From positions 18,651,001-18,715,000 of the forward strand of contig NC_083383.1 of assembly GCF_031755915.1 (NCBI RefSeq): a stretch of DNA of 64,000 bases. The letters run 5' to 3'. Below are positions 44,490 to 56,635 of this stretch, one piece after another. Position 1 is the first letter of the stretch; every line of letters begins with the position of its first letter. Source of the DNA: Ziziphus jujuba. Taxonomy: Eukaryota; Streptophyta; Magnoliopsida; Rosales; Rhamnaceae. A program made the translations under genes and the position numbers. The notes under the pieces are model-generated. The model was not told where the DNA came from. It did not search any database and saw only the letters and a list, made by a program, of their open reading frames with translations.

Positions 44490-45448
44490 GTAATGCCTAT
44501 TTTTAATAAGATTTTATGGTATTGTAAGACACAATATTTATTTATTTATTTATTTTGATACTTATAATCCTCTATATTTCTCTTTTATGTTTCTTTTTAT
44601 ATAGGAAATATATTAATTAATTCCAAGGTCTAATCAATTTAGTTAGGTAGACCACCTGTTATCATCATAATCATCATCATCATCATCATTATTATTATTT
44701 AAATTGTAAAAGGAAGAGCTTTTCCTTTGTTTTCCTTGTAATTTTTCTTGATGAAAAAAGAGTAAACATTAAACATTTATCAAGTTGATTAGATAAAGAA
44801 TCTTTTAAATCAATATTGGCTAACTTTAGTCTACAAAAGGTACCATGAAGAATTATATATTATAAATTCAAGGTTAGCTAACAAATTGTTGTAGCGATCA
44901 TCTAATCCAATCCAATAATTTTTAGTAATAATTCATCCAATTCAATTTATAATCTTCTTTTTCTTTTTTTGAGTTTTTTTTGGGGTTTCAGTCTCCACTC
45001 CAATTCAAATGAGTTCCATCCACCAAGGCTTTATTTTTAGAAGGGGCCTTTTTACACAACCATTTATTCTCCTTCTTTTATTGCATTTATGTAATTTTTC
45101 AAAAGTACTTTTATTCATTAAAGGTTTGGTAGACTCTAATTGAACAATATTAAAATATTCAGTTATTAAATCAAATTTTTTTAAGCTTTAAATTTTCGTC
45201 TTAAATCACAATTAGTGTGTTAATCATTATCTGTTCTGAAACATTAAGATCATATCTCATTTAGCAATAGTAAATGACCTTGAAATCTTGTTTTTATCTT
45301 GTAAACTATCATGTTTAATTGGCACTTTTATTGGAGGTTGATCAAATAATGATCAATCATCATTATAGTGGTGATTGATTGGCTTTTTTTAATGTTAGGT
45401 ATTTCATCAAGATTTTTGTATTTCATTTTTATCATGTTAGAGTGTTAG
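44490..45448. other. Unassigned AT-rich DNA right of S3, with ATC microsatellite
   Basis: No element of this window matches. It contains (TTTA)n near 44542-44555 and a CAT/ATT-type trinucleotide repeat at about 44663-44700. No reading frame or RNA gene was supported. Together with 40956-42462 it is probably pre-existing DNA into which S3 inserted. Confidence 0.5.
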
Positions 45449-46518
45449 GCAAAACTAGTAAAGGTTCATTAAACAATTTTTCATTCAACAAATTAAAAGA
45501 TTTATCTGATACTTTCCCACATTTAAAGCCAACATTCTTCTTCACAACTTCCATCAAAGACTCTGCGATGGTGCTAAAATCCTTGACAAATCGATGGTAG
45601 AAACTAGTCAAACCATGAAAGCTCCTCACTTGGTTAATGGATGTGGGATTCGGCCACTCTTGGATTGCTTGAACCTTTGATTGATCAACTTTTATATTTG
45701 TAGCACTTCGACAAATCCTAGAAAAACCAATTCATCTTTACAAAAATCACACTTTTTCATGTTAGCAAACAACCTTTCTTTCCTAAGAATACTTAAAGCT
45801 TGCCTAAGATGTTATATATGCTCATCTAGATGCCTACTATATACAAGAATATCATCAAAATAAACAACAATAAATTTTCCAATGAATGGTCACATAACAT
45901 GATTCATAAGCCTCATGAAAGTACTGGGTGCATTAGTTAAACCAAAAGGCATTACTTACCACTCATACAATTCTACTTAGTTTTAAATGTGATTTTCCAT
46001 TCATCACCCTTTTTCATTCTAATTTGATAATACCCACTCCTATGATCAATTTTAGTAAAAATGCATACACCATGTAATTCATCTAACATATCATCTAACC
46101 TAGGAATTAGATGCATATATTTAATGGTAATATTATTTATAGCTCTACAATCTACACATACACACCATGAACCATCTTCCTTAGGTACTAACAAAACAGA
46201 GACAGCACATGGACTCATACTCTCATGAGTGTAACATTTATCAAGCAACCTACTTACTTGCCTTTGTAGCTCCTTCATCTCCTTGGGATTACTTCTATAT
46301 ATAGGTCTATTTGGTATGGCAGCCCCTAGGACAAAGTCAATTTGATGCTCAATCCCTCTAATATGTGGTAATCCATTTGGAATTTTATCTAGGAAAACAT
46401 CAACAAATTCCTGTAAAAGAAAAGATATAAAACTTGGCAATTCAAGTTCTTCGAGATTAACTTGATCATTTAAAAATATATCCTTATAAATCATGGCAAG
46501 CAATAGTTTCTTACTCAA
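45449..46518 (-). pseudogene. Reverse transcriptase and RNase H edge of G9
   Basis: The frame 46518-45973 holds [60 protein letters not shown] (Leu to His in the LRSGYHQ motif). YFDD is intact near 45860. The thumb reads [16 protein letters not shown] codons at about 45720-45760. The next frame (45629-45432) reads GLTSFYHRFVKDFSTIAESL and stops at LLVLPN, just short of the RNase H catalytic DAS. Confidence 0.85.
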
Positions 46519-47215
46519 AGTGGCTTTGTTAACATCCCCAAACTAAGATAAAATTTTTATTTTTCCTCTCTTTTCTTTCTTTCAATACCCTTCTCACAGA
46601 GTCCACCTTATTACCTTCACTCTCGGCTTTTTCATGTTTTTCTTCCCTCTCGGGTTTCTCTCCCTTCCTTACCAAAATTTCAGTTTTCTCATGGTTTTTC
46701 CACTCTATTTGAGTCTTGGAATGCTTACCTTGAATAGCAAGCTCGGATTTACCTTCTTGGATGGGTGGTGAAGCCATGGGTGCCATGCTTGCTTTCTCCT
46801 TGATCTTTTCGGCCTCCCTCTTTTGTTGTATTTTGTAGTTAATCTCTATACACCCCATTGGGAGTTAATGGTTTTAGCTTGACCTTTTTACCATTAAATC
46901 TAAAAACAATACAATTCTCTCGAGCATGATGAATAGCATCTTTATCAAATTGTCATGGCCCACCTAATAGAATATGTCCAGCATGCATAGGTACAACATC
47001 ACGCAAAACAATTTCAACATATTTATCTATACTAAATTTTACTTTGGCTTGTTTATTCACTTTTATCTCTCTACTATCATTAAGCCATGGTAATCTATAA
47101 GGTTCGGGATGTTTAAGTGTTGCTAAGCCTAATTTATCGACCACAATGTTACTATTACATTTGTACAACTTCCATTATCAATTATCATACTACAAATCTT
47201 ACCTTGGATTTCACA
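46519..47215 (-). pseudogene. Linker and protease of G9
   Basis: Protease 47215-46953: the DSG region is damaged (IIDNGSCTN-type codons around 47180, with one base missing just after), then DKLGLATLKHPEPYRLPWL and HAGHILLGGP. The linker frame (46858-46529) has KEKASMAPMASPPIQEGKSE and a Glu/Lys/Arg stretch ending in ERKERKNKNFILVW. Confidence 0.78.
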
Positions 47216-47996
47216 TCAGGTGTGGAAAATGTTTTCCGTTTGAACTTGATCCTCATCCTTGTATACAACCAGCACTCTCCTAGAACCTAAGTTTAATTCA
47301 GTATTGGGTGCAAGTAGGGTCTCAGCCTCATCCTCAAAGTCTTCCTCTTCTTGCTCGGTTTCATCTCCACTTTCCTCACTTTCCAATTCTAGCTCACCAT
47401 TACCGTTTAACACCATGATTCTTCTATTCGAGCATTAGCTAGTGATGTGTCCTCGTCCCTGGCACTTAAAACAAACAATTTCTCTAGTTCTTGAAGGTTT
47501 AGGATCATATTTACCTTCATGTTACTTTTCATTTGTCGCCAAGTAGTAATCAATTCATCACCTACTCTCCTTCGGGTATTTGCTCATTGGTCCACCATTA
47601 GAGTGCATAATGCCCAAATTCCACTGCTTCCAACTTAACCTTCTTGGCCTTTAAATAGTCATGACAATAAAAAATCATCTCCATACGCTCCTCCCATTCA
47701 AAGTAAGCCTCTGGGTCACTTTTTCCTATGAAAGATGGTATGTTTATCTTGATATTCCCAAGATCATCATCTTCATTCCTTGCTGTTCTCTCATGAATTG
47801 GCCTTCCTTGAGGTTCAAAAATTTCATCATACCCCTAATCCAAGTCATCCCCAAAATTACCTTCCCCGAATTACTCTCTAAATCGCCCTAGGCCTCCTCG
47901 ACCTCAACCTCGACCTCCATGAGCATCAAACCATGTATTCAGCCCTCCTGATGTTTCTAACCTATCCATCCTTTGATTTATGTGTCAAATCGAGCA

Positions 47997-49032
47997 TGTT
48001 GAAAAGGTGGTAATCTTGCACTTTGTGCAAACCAAAATCCACCAAGGTTTGCACCCTCTTTCTTTCATTAAAAGAAATATGTTGTCGAATGACCTAATGC
48101 AATATTTATGTCTATGTTTTATGTTCCTTTTAATTTCTTTTGAATGCCTAAGTTTTATTGTAATTAGTTTAGGAATTGTGTCTTTGTTGGGTATTGATTT
48201 TATTTTGTAAAATGGCTATGTGCTGGAAACAGTGTTTCTAGCAACATAGGTCCATTGTTAGGGCTGGAGTTCTCTAAGATTTTAGAACAAGTTTATGATC
48301 TTTGGATACGTTGTAATATACATGGAAATGAAAATATATCAAAGGGAATGACTCAAAAAAGCCTTAGAAAGCCTAAGATATGTAGGTTGAAAGTTGGCAT
48401 AATTGTTGAGATTTCCAGCAGTTATGGCCCATGGGTTTGAGATGAATTGGAGACCTTACCCATTTCTTTTGTACTTAGTCTTCTCCACATTTCATCCTTG
48501 ATATTTCAACATGCCACATGCCAAAATTCAAGCAATTTGGATGAATATATCCCAGCCTTGCATATGGTCAAATTAGTAGTACAGGATTAGGTGGAGACAG
48601 TTTTTTGAAATTCAAAATCTTACCCACTCTTGTCATAATTATGCACTCACATGTAAAGCTAGTGGTTGAATGGTTATGTATCATAATTTTGAGTGGAAAA
48701 TGTGTAAATTTCGAATTTTAAAGACTTCCATTTGGTCCCACACACACCTCACATGTATGAGATAAGTTTTGTATCTATATATGCAATAAATGAATGAAAA
48801 GCAAAGATGAATTAGTGTGCTGTGTAGTTTTGTGTGGCCTACTCTAACATATTCTCTTCTTCTTCCTTCAAAACAAAAACCTTAACAATCCTAAATATCA
48901 CCATACCAAAAACAAACACAAAAATCACCTAAACATCAAACCAAAAACCGAATTAAAGGTTGTGCACAAGACTAACACCTTGTGTACAAAACTCTTGGCC
49001 AAGTGAACCCAAAATCACACCAAACTCCAACA
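47997..49032 (+). repeat. 5' LTR of C1
   Basis: 1036 bp, TGTTGAAAAGGTGGTAATCT to CACCAAACTCCAACA. It contains the ATGGCTATGTGCTGGAAACA block shared with SC1. A TATA-like TATATATGCAATAAATGA lies near 48775-48792, the likely promoter or polyadenylation area. Confidence 0.9.
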
Positions 49033-49044
49033 TGGTATCAAAGC
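49033..49044 (+). other. Primer-binding site of C1
   Basis: TGGTATCAAAGC, one change from the initiator Met-tRNA type site, directly after the LTR end. Confidence 0.88.
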
Positions 49045-49219
49045 TTTGTTTGAACCATTGAGTGACCTTGTGAGCTTTCTTTCTAGCCTATTTTCTTGTG
49101 AGAGAACCTCCCATTTCATTCCTTTCATTTTGGGTTTGAAGTGGTACAAAAATCTAGCTAGAAAACTCACTAGAAATCCAACCCACAAGTCATTTTCTTT
49201 AAAAATTTGGTTTTATGTC

Positions 49220-50150
49220 ATGGCTTCTCAAAGTTTTGTACCTCACACTCCACCAAAATTTGAGGGCCAAAATTACTCCATTTGGAGCATAAAGATGAAA
49301 GCCTACCTACAAGCCTTTGAACTTTAGGATGTGATGGAAGAAGGTTATGAAGTTGAGGAGTTGAGAGCAAATGCCACACAAGCACAAAGACTTGCATATG
49401 AGACCTAGATAGCTAAAGGATTGAAGGCCTTAACAGCCCTTCATTCTTTGGTAAGTGACTCCATCTTCACTAGAATCATGTCTTGTACAAGTGCTAGAGA
49501 AGTTTGGTTAAAGTTGCAAGAAGAATTTCAAGGAAACATTAGAACAAGACAAATGCAAGTTTTAAACTTAAAAAGAGAGTTTGAATCAAATAGAATGAAA
49601 GAAAATGAGTTGGTTAAAGACTTTACCAATAAACTACTAAAGGTTGTGAACCAAATTAGAGCCCTTGGAAAGCTATTGACCAACCAAAGGGTTGCAGAGA
49701 ATGTACTGGTGAGCTTACATAAAAAGTTTCAAGCTAAGATTTCTTTGAGTGAGCTTATCAATGCCTTCCAATCAACCAAACAAGGAAGAGCCATAAGAAA
49801 GGAGGAGTCCTTGGAAAGTGCTTTTATGGCTAGTCAAAGCAAAAAGAACAATAAAAAGAATAACAACAAGAATATAGGAGGAACCGATTGTAGAGGTTTC
49901 AACAACAACAACAACAAATTTCAGCAATAACAACAATGCAAGGCAACAACAAGGAGGCCAACAACAAAACTGTGGGGGTTATCCACCATGCCCCCATTGC
50001 AAGAAGCATGGACATGCACCAAACAAGTACTTTTGGAGACCATATGCAACTTGTGACAAATGTGGGCAAATAGGACATGTTGGCAAAGTATGTAAGCAAG
50101 GAAGGCAACAAGCAAATGTTGTGAATGAGGAAGCCAAGACCTTATTTGTG
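49220..50150 (+). pseudogene. gag of C1
   Basis: The start at 49220 opens MASQSFVPHTPPKFEGQNYS, typical of copia gag. Stops occur at codon 36 and again near 49408. The long piece 49421-49930 carries the UBN2-like capsid (SAREVWLKLQEEFQGNIRTR) and an Asn/Lys-rich tail. After a frame change two zinc knuckles follow: C-PH-C-KKHG-H-APNK-Y (last Cys lost, about 49988-50030) and an intact C-DK-C-GQIG-H-VGKV-C (about 50055-50096). Confidence 0.88.
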
Positions 50151-50962
50151 GCTACATGCCTTAAAGCTACAAGTAGTGGTTTTGGTTGGTTAGTAGATTG
50201 TGGTTGTTCACACCACATGGTTTTTTAAGAAGCCAACTTTGTGGAGCTTAACCGATCCTATAAGCTAAAGGTGAAAATTGGGAATGAAACTTCATGGATG
50301 TAGAAGGAAAAGGAGACATCTCATTGAACATCAATAAAGGAACAAAACATATCCAAAATATTTTATATGTGCCTTCATTGTGTGAAAACTTGTTGAGTGT
50401 TATACAATTGATTGAAAAGGGATATGTTTTGAACTTTGGTTGTGATGGTTGCTTGATATCGGATGCTTTTGGAAATTAGGTGTTTAAAGTTGCCTTCAAA
50501 GCTAAAAGCTATAGGGTGAATTTACTAGATACTAAACAAGCTTTGAAAGGCAAAGTTGAGTCCATTTCTCAATTTTGGCATAAAAGTCTTGGTCACTCTA
50601 GTTATAATGAAATGAAGAATACTAATACTCTGGTGAATGATATGCCCTTAATGGATGATGTGAAGATTAATGAGAATGCAAAATGGGACTGGAGCAAGGA
50701 GGAGCTATTGGTGAATGAGGATGAGCCATGGTTTGGAGAAGAAAATAAAGAAAGAAATGTTGAAAACAACAATGATGAAGATGACAATGACAAAGAAAAT
50801 GAGGAGGATAATGATCTACTTCAAGAAACCATTAGAGCCGATTTGGAGGTTGTTGATGGTGTTAGAAGGGAGAGATCTTTGTCCGAGATTTATGAAAGGT
50901 GTAATGTTGCACTTGGTCACCCTACATATGTGCAAGAAGCCTTGATGAAGAAAGAGTGGTAA
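50151..50962 (+). pseudogene. Protease, pre-integrase and fused RT start of C1
   Basis: The protease site reads GWLVDCGCSHHMV, with Cys in place of the usual Ser/Thr of the D-S/T-G triad (about 50185-50220). Then come YVPSLCENLLSV and, after a stop at 50477, the GAG-pre-integrase motif FWHKSLGHSSYNEM (about 50573-50615). Directly afterwards the frame jumps to an acidic region (NNNDEDDNDKENEEDND) and the RT entry HPTYVQEALMKKEW. The integrase catalytic core is therefore deleted. Confidence 0.85.
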
Positions 50963-51186
50963 GAAGCAAGGAATGTGGATAAGCTAAGGCATGAACTTGA
51001 GAAGGAGTTTGAGATGTCTAGCTTGGGTCTCATGAATTACTTCCTTGGTGTGGAAGTAATGTGGAAGTAATGCAATGCCAAAGAGGAATATTTATATCAC
51101 AAGAAAAATACATCAAGGATCTTTTGGATAAATTTAATCTTGAAGAATTAAATCCAATGAGCACTCCAATAATCCAAGGAGAGAAG
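50963..51186 (+). pseudogene. Late RT fragment of C1, left of S4
   Basis: Reads KEFEMSSLGLMNYFLGVEV, then a small frame slip caused by a duplicated GTGGAAGTAAT (51049-51069), then ISQEKYIKDLLDKFNLEELN. This is the region after the catalytic YVDD of copia RT. The catalytic part between 50962 and here is missing. Interrupted by S4 at 51187. Confidence 0.85.
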
Positions 51187-52313
51187 TGATGTGATTCCGC
51201 CTAAGCCAACTCAACCGATAAGTCGCTAGGGTGCTGACCCAACACAGATAAAGACCGGACCAATCACAAGAGCTCAAATTAAGAGATTTAAGGACAACCT
51301 GGGAGCATTTATACAGGGGGTAATCAATTCTCAACAGAGCTTGTCCATAGTAGAAGGTACAAAGCTTATTCTAAGCATGCAAATGGTGGAAGCCGATACG
51401 GACCCGGATAGCAATTTTGGTGCAAATATGGACACCAAGCAGCATGAAATGGTTCCAACTCTTTATAGATTCAATAAATATGTCTAATAGGATATGGAAT
51501 CAAGTCTATCCAGCTTCAAAGGCATTCAAAAAGGGGTTGTATGAACAACTTCAACTTTGGCCTGTTTTTACTATATTTTGTGCTGTCTTTACTGTATTTT
51601 ACGAGTTAGCTTTTCTCTTTCCTCCAAGCAAGGGAAACATGTGGGACTCCATAATAAGATTATTTGGAATCCTAAAAAGCATATAGAATCTGATTTGGAG
51701 CTCAAAGGGGCTAAAGATTGATTAAAGTCAACTTAGTCAAAAAGTTAGTATTTTAGTTTCCTAATTTGATTCTACATTTTGGTTTTAGGAAATTACCATT
51801 ACTTTTTGATTTATTTATTTATTTATTTACTGGATAAATAAGTTTAGGAAAGTTAGATAATTATTTTTGTTGTAAATTAATTAATTCCTAATTCAAAATA
51901 AAGGAATTAATTAATCCAAATTAGATTAGGAAAGGAGTGAGAATTTCAGCCACCATAGGAAACCACTTTGTATGGTTGGTTTTCCCTTTGTTTTTTAAGG
52001 TTTATTTCATGACTTTTTAGCCTATTTAAAGGCCTATTTTTCAATAAGAATAAAAGCATGAATTATATACAGAAATTTATTTGTGAGATTGAATTCTATT
52101 TGTTCTTTTGAACCTAACACACCATTAGAGAATGAGTGTTTTAGTTTGACTTCTCAATAGGCATTCCATTACCTATTGTGGCGTCTTCATTATATACCAA
52201 GGTTTCTAATCACAAGTTAGTTAAGGGTCAAGGTGACCATTAGAACTTGAACATAATTAGATCCGAGCTAATATAATACGGGTTTAGGAGCAGGTTGTCC
52301 TAGGTTCGTATCA
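51187..52313 (+). mobile_element. Solo LTR S4 (gypsy) inside C1
   Basis: 1127 bp, TGATGTGATTCCGCC to CCTAGGTTCGTATCA, with exact AGAAG target duplications (51182-51186 and 52314-52318). Pol sequence of C1 continues in register on both sides. It is the same non-minisatellite subfamily as the G1 and G2 LTRs, whose TGATGTGATTCC start it shares. The clean termini suggest a recent insertion. Confidence 0.95.
52023..52054 (+). promoter_or_regulatory. Probable TATA element and polyadenylation signal in S4
   Basis: TATTTAAA at 52023-52030 and AATAAA at 52049-52054, in the block CCTATTTAAAGGC that recurs in almost all LTRs of the family (for example minus strand 24056-24063). Position about three quarters into the LTR is plausible for a U3/R boundary. 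This is inference from motif and conservation only. Confidence 0.5.
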
Positions 52314-52318
52314 AGAAG

Positions 52319-53032
52319 TACCAAAAGGAGGATGGCACACCAAAGGTAAATCCTGCTTTTTATCGATCCTTAATTGGTAGTTTACTTTATGTGTGCTCAT
52401 CTAGAATGGATATTATGTATGCCATGTGTGTGCTTTCAAGATACATGCAAGCACCCACCTAAACTCATCTTAAAGGTACCAAAAGAGTTCTTAGGTATCT
52501 TAAGGGCACTAGCGATTATGAGGTTTGCTATGAAACAAAGGATGAGTTTAAGCTTCTTGGCTATTCGGATAGTGACTAGGTAGGCTACAATGATGATATG
52601 AGGAGTACTTCGAGCTACCTGTTTTCACTTGGGAGTGGTCCTTTCTCATGGAATGCAAAGAAACAAAGCACAACGGCTCAAAGTACCACGGAAGCTGAAT
52701 ACATTGCTTGTTCATCTTGTGCAACCCAATGTATTTGGTTAAGGAAGTTGATGGGAGATCTTGGTCATACTTAAGAAAATCTAACCATCATCAAATGTGA
52801 TAACACTTTATCAATTTCAATGGCTAAGAATCTGGTACAACATGGAAGAATAAAACATATTCCGGTGAAATATCATTCGTTTAGGGAGTTTGAAAATCTT
52901 GGAGAAGTCCCCTTGGAGTATGTGAATTCGGAGGAGAACCTCGCAGATGTGTTCACAAAGCCACTTGGAAATACCAAATATGAGGCATTAAGGACTCTCC
53001 TTATTGTCTCTAGCAAGATTACCAAGGAGTAG
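52319..53032 (+). pseudogene. RNase H and Pol C-terminus of C1
   Basis: The frame reads YRSLIGSLLYVCSSRMDIMY, a stop, RVLRYLKGTSDYEV, LLGYSDSD with a stop next to the first RNase H Asp, AQSTTEAEYIACSSC with the catalytic Glu, and KCDNTLSISMAKN. The final 70 codons (52820-53032) are open: HIPVKYHSFREFENLGEVPL and NLADVFTKPLGNTKYEALR. It ends at the 3' LTR. Three stops make it inactive. Confidence 0.88.
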
Positions 53033-53936
53033 TGTTGAAAAGGTGGTAATCTTGCCACCTTGTGCAAACCAAAATCCACCAAGGTTTGCACCCTCTTTCA
53101 TTCTTTAAAATAAATAGTTTATTAAATGACCTAATGCAATATTTATGTCTATGTTTTATGTTCCTTTTAATTTCTTTTGAATGCCTAAGTTTTACTGCAT
53201 TTAGTTTAGGAATTGCCTCTTTGTTGGGTATTGATTTTATTTTGTAAAATGGCTATGTGCTGGAAACAGTGTTTTTAGCAACATAGGTCCATTGTTGGGG
53301 CTGGATTTCTCTGTACTTTTAGAACGAGTTTGTGATTTTTGGATATGACTCAAAACAGCTTGGGAAGCCCAATATATACAGGTTACAAGTTGGCATAACT
53401 GCTGAGATTTCCAACAGTTATGGCCTACAGGTTTGAGATGAATTGGAGACCTTACCTAATTTTTTTGTACTTGGTCTTCTCCAAATTTCATCCTTGATAT
53501 TTCAACATGCCACATGGCAAAATTCAAGCAATTTTGGATGAATATATCCCAGCCGTCCATCTGGTCAAAGTAGTAGTACAGGATTAGGTGGAGACAGTCT
53601 TTTGAAATTCAAAATCTCATAAACTCTTATCATAAACTCTTATCATAGAGACAAGTTTTATATCTATATGTGCAATAAATGAGTGAAAAGACAAGATGAA
53701 TTAGTGTGCTGTCGAGTTTCGTGTGGCCTACTCTAACATATTCTCTTCTTCTTCATCTTCTTCTTCTTCCTTCAAAACAAAAATCCTAACAATCCTAAAT
53801 ATCACCATACCAAAAACAAACACAAAAATCACCTAAACATCAAACCAAAAACCTAATTAAAGGTTGTGCACAAGACTAACACCTTGTGTACAACACTCTT
53901 GGCCAAGTGAACCCAAGACCACACCAAACTCCAACA
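53033..53936 (+). repeat. 3' LTR of C1
   Basis: 904 bp, TGTTGAAAAGGTGGTAATCT to CACCAAACTCCAACA, preceded by the short purine stretch AAGGAGTAG. It is shorter than the 5' LTR because of deletions near 53340 and 53640. Otherwise closely similar. Confidence 0.9.
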
Positions 53937-54172
53937 AAGCATTCATCCACTATAATTGCTCCAAGACAACACTCACATCCGTGTGCCCATCTCCACTCCC
54001 CGAAGCTCGGGAATCTCTTTTGAATCCTACGGATTCCACTTCATTAATTCTTAATGGTGAATCTCCTATTCTCACCCTTGAATCTGCCATGTTAGTATGA
54101 ATAACACAAAAACAAAATAGGACCACACCAAATTCACTTTCTCACGTGTTTCACCCAAACAACGACTCAACA

Positions 54173-54376
54173 CTGTTTTGATTGTATATATGCGATTTTA
54201 GACATTTACTACTTTTAATTAAAACTATTAAAAAGGATTCAGTTCTTGACTTTGTTAATATTGAAAATTTGTAGTTTTGGGGTAATAGACAACTGTTATG
54301 AAATAGGATTAGGTTCTTACAAGTTCCTTTACTATAATCACTTTTTTTAAAATATTATTTTTAATGAAAAGCTTAT
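54173..54376. other. Unassigned DNA between G9 and G10
   Basis: 204 bp of AT-rich sequence that matches no element here. It is the left flank of G10 (CTTAT duplication) and continues at 60951 on the other side. Confidence 0.5.
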
Positions 54377-55509
54377 TGATGAGAATCTGCTCAAACCCGT
54401 TCAACCGACTACCCGCTGGGGTGCAGATCCAATATAGATGAAGACCAAGCCAATCACTTGAGCACAAGCCAAGAGATTTAAAGACAATTTGGCTGGATTA
54501 ATATAGGGAGTTATCAATTCTCAAAAGGGTTTATCCATATCCAAATATACAAGATCCATTTTATGCATCCATATAGTGAAGGCCGATAAGGAACTGGGTA
54601 CCTATTTTGGAGCAAATATGGACTCTAGGCAGCATAGAATGGGTTCAACAATTCTTGAATTCCATTAATATCATTAATAGGTTATGGAATCAATTCAAGG
54701 CAGAATCAAAAGCAACCAAAATGATGATTTGTGCATGGAAGGATTTTTGGGCCAAAAATGCTATTTTTGCCGCTAGCTTTACTGTATTTTGATGATTCGG
54801 CATTTGCTCTTTGTTCCAATCAAGGGAAATGTGTGAGAATCATCATTAATTCTAGTTGGAATCCTATGTGGCTTACTGGATCAGATTTGGAGCCGTTGCA
54901 AGCTGAAATTAGTCAAAGTTAGCTTAGTAGTCAAACTAGTCAACTAGTTTCCTAATTAAATTTTGACTTTTTGTTTTAGAAAATTAATCTTTTATTTGGT
55001 TTCTATTTATTTACTTGCTAGAAAAATAATGTTAGGAAAGTTATTATTTTATTTTTTCCTTTGCAAATTAATTAATTCCTAATTCAAAATAAAGGAATTA
55101 ATTAATCAAAATTAGAATTAGGAAAGGAATGGAATTTTGGCCATATTAGGATTCCACCATGTTTGGCCCGTTTTTGTCTTAGTTTTTTAGGGTTTATTAC
55201 TTTGTGACTTTAACCTGTTTAAGGGTTATTTTTCAATGAGAATACACCTTTAATAATATTCAGAAAATAAATTGTGAGATAGAATTCTCTTTTTTCTCTT
55301 TGAACACCTAAAACACCATTAGAGATTGAGTGTTTTACTTTTGACTTATCAATAGGACTTCCATAACCTATTATGGTGGCTTCATTATACTAAGGTTTCT
55401 AATCATAGTTTTTTTAGAGGTTAAGGTTTTTCCATAAGAACTTGAACTTAATTGAGATCCGGTCTAATATAATATGGGTTTAGGCGCGAGTTGCCCTTGG
55501 TTCGTATCA
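54377..55509 (+). repeat. 5' LTR of G10
   Basis: TGATGAGAATCTGCTC to CCTTGGTTCGTATCA. A CCTATTATGG version of the conserved hairpin's right arm is near 55367. No minisatellite. Confidence 0.92.
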
Positions 55510-55511
55510 TT

Positions 55512-55523
55512 TGGTATCAGAGC
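55512..55523 (+). other. Primer-binding site of G10
   Basis: TGGTATCAGAGC, intact, two bases after the LTR end. Confidence 0.92.
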
Positions 55524-56216
55524 CAAGATTTTATTCAAGTTTGATCTATCTTATTTGCTTTATTTCGTTTTGTGTTAATCTAAAATTTTAGCATTAGGTT
55601 GAGGTTGCTTCTATCATCATACATATTCTGCATATTAAAAAAAGAAAAAACAAACAAAAAAATCTCATTCCTAGTCAAATTAGGTTTTCCTTGTTTTGTT
55701 GTATTTTTTTTACTTTCTATTTTGTTGGTTGTTTTTCATCTTTGTTCTTAGTAATTTAGTTTATTGTTGATTTTTATTTGCTGTTTTTGGTCTTAAATAT
55801 ATTAAAAAAAAAAGTGTGTTTGCGGCAACAAATACAAAATTCACCAATTTTGCAAACTTTACATTGTGTGGTCTCGAGTTTGGTAGTTATTTGGTGTTCG
55901 AATTGCAATTTAGTTGTTTAATCTTGCTACTGCAGTTGAGATTGTATTTTACGAGTTAAAAAAAAAAGGAGAAGAAGAAAAGCCAAATAATAAAAAAAGG
56001 GGGCAGTTTGGTTAAAGTTGGAGATTGAATTTGCTTGTTGGAAATTTGTTGGAATTGCTAAGTTGTTGCTTATTTATTCAATATTTGGAGTTGCTGAAAA
56101 CTCATTCTTGGTACCTATTTATTCAATATTTGGAGTTTGAATTTTGGGAGCTAAAACTATTGGTTTAAAATTAGTTAGAGGATTTGATACAAAAACATGA
56201 ATTACGAAGAACAACA

Positions 56217-56393
56217 TGTAACATCCCACATCGGTTGGAAAGGGGAACGAAGCATGCCATATAAGTGGGTGTGGATACCTTTCCCTTGCAAGGCCTTTCG
56301 TGGATCCACCGTTGTAATGGGGTCGCAAAACAAAACCGTGTGGGCCCGGCCCAAAGCGGACAATATCGCATGCGGGTGGTATGGGCTATTACA
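56217..56393 (+). repeat. TRIM LTR 1
   Basis: 177 bp, TGTAACATCCC to GGGCTATTACA. Nearly identical to LTRs 2 and 3. It includes CCAAAGCGGACAATATCGCA, a motif common in plant mini-retrotransposon LTRs. Confidence 0.9.
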
Positions 56394-56458
56394 GTGGTAT
56401 CAGAGCCGGAAACGGATCGATGTGCCAGCGAGGACGCTGGGCCCTAAGGAGGGAGGAT
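56394..56458 (+). other. TRIM internal region 1 (primer site and purine tract only)
   Basis: 65 bp: primer site TGGTATCAGAGCC at 56395-56407, a short spacer, and polypurine tract about 56446-56458. Confidence 0.88.
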
Positions 56459-56635
56459 TGTGACATTCCACATCGGTTGGAAAGGGGAACGAAGCATGCC
56501 ATATAAGTGGATGTGGATACCTTTCCCTTGCGAGGCCTTTTGTGGACCCACCGTTGTAATGGGGTCGCAAAGCAAAACCGTGCGGGCCCGGCCCAAAGCG
56601 GACAATATCGCATGCGGGTGGTCTGGGCTGTTACA
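56459..56635 (+). repeat. TRIM LTR 2
   Basis: 177 bp, TGTGACATTCC to GGGCTGTTACA. It is shared by both units of the array. Confidence 0.9.

Larger units (their letters stand above)
47997..53936 (+). mobile_element. Ty1/copia element C1, both LTRs, internally deleted
   Basis: 5' LTR 47997-49032, primer site 49033-49044, gag and partial pol, and 3' LTR 53033-53936. Flanking 5-mers GAGCA (47992-47996) and AAGCA (53937-53941) form a one-mismatch target duplication in the gag of G9. The copia identity rests on a UBN2-type gag, GAG-pre-integrase motif and copia RNase H. Most of integrase and the RT catalytic core are gone, and solo LTR S4 splits pol. Confidence 0.93.
47216..54090 (-). pseudogene. 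gag of G9, split by C1
   Basis: Pieces are 47216-47996 and 53937-54090. The start codon at 54090-54088 opens MADSRVRIGDSPLRINEVES. The reading resumes left of C1 with the Arg/Gly box and NIKINIPSFIGKSDPEAYFE-type capsid codons. About 400 bp of capsid is deleted near 47520, and the zinc knuckle near 47425-47470 keeps C-FK-C...H but has a stop before the last Cys. An acidic tail is at 47416-47216. Confidence 0.82.
45449..54172 (-). mobile_element. Ty3/gypsy element G9, no LTRs, split by copia C1
   Basis: Minus order: RNase H edge (45449), RT, linker, protease, gag to 47996, then after C1 the gag start 53937-54090 and about 80 bp of leader to 54172. Integrase, most of RNase H, both LTRs and the primer site are missing. 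A gag deletion lies near 47520. Both ends are abrupt joins to unassigned DNA. Confidence 0.83.

Noticed and set aside
44663..44700. Coding repeat
   Set aside because: A simple CAT/ATT microsatellite in non-coding AT-rich DNA.
49046..49327. Gag of C1 starting at 49046
   Set aside because: The conserved copia gag start is the internal ATG at 49220. The upstream frame is leader sequence without family similarity.
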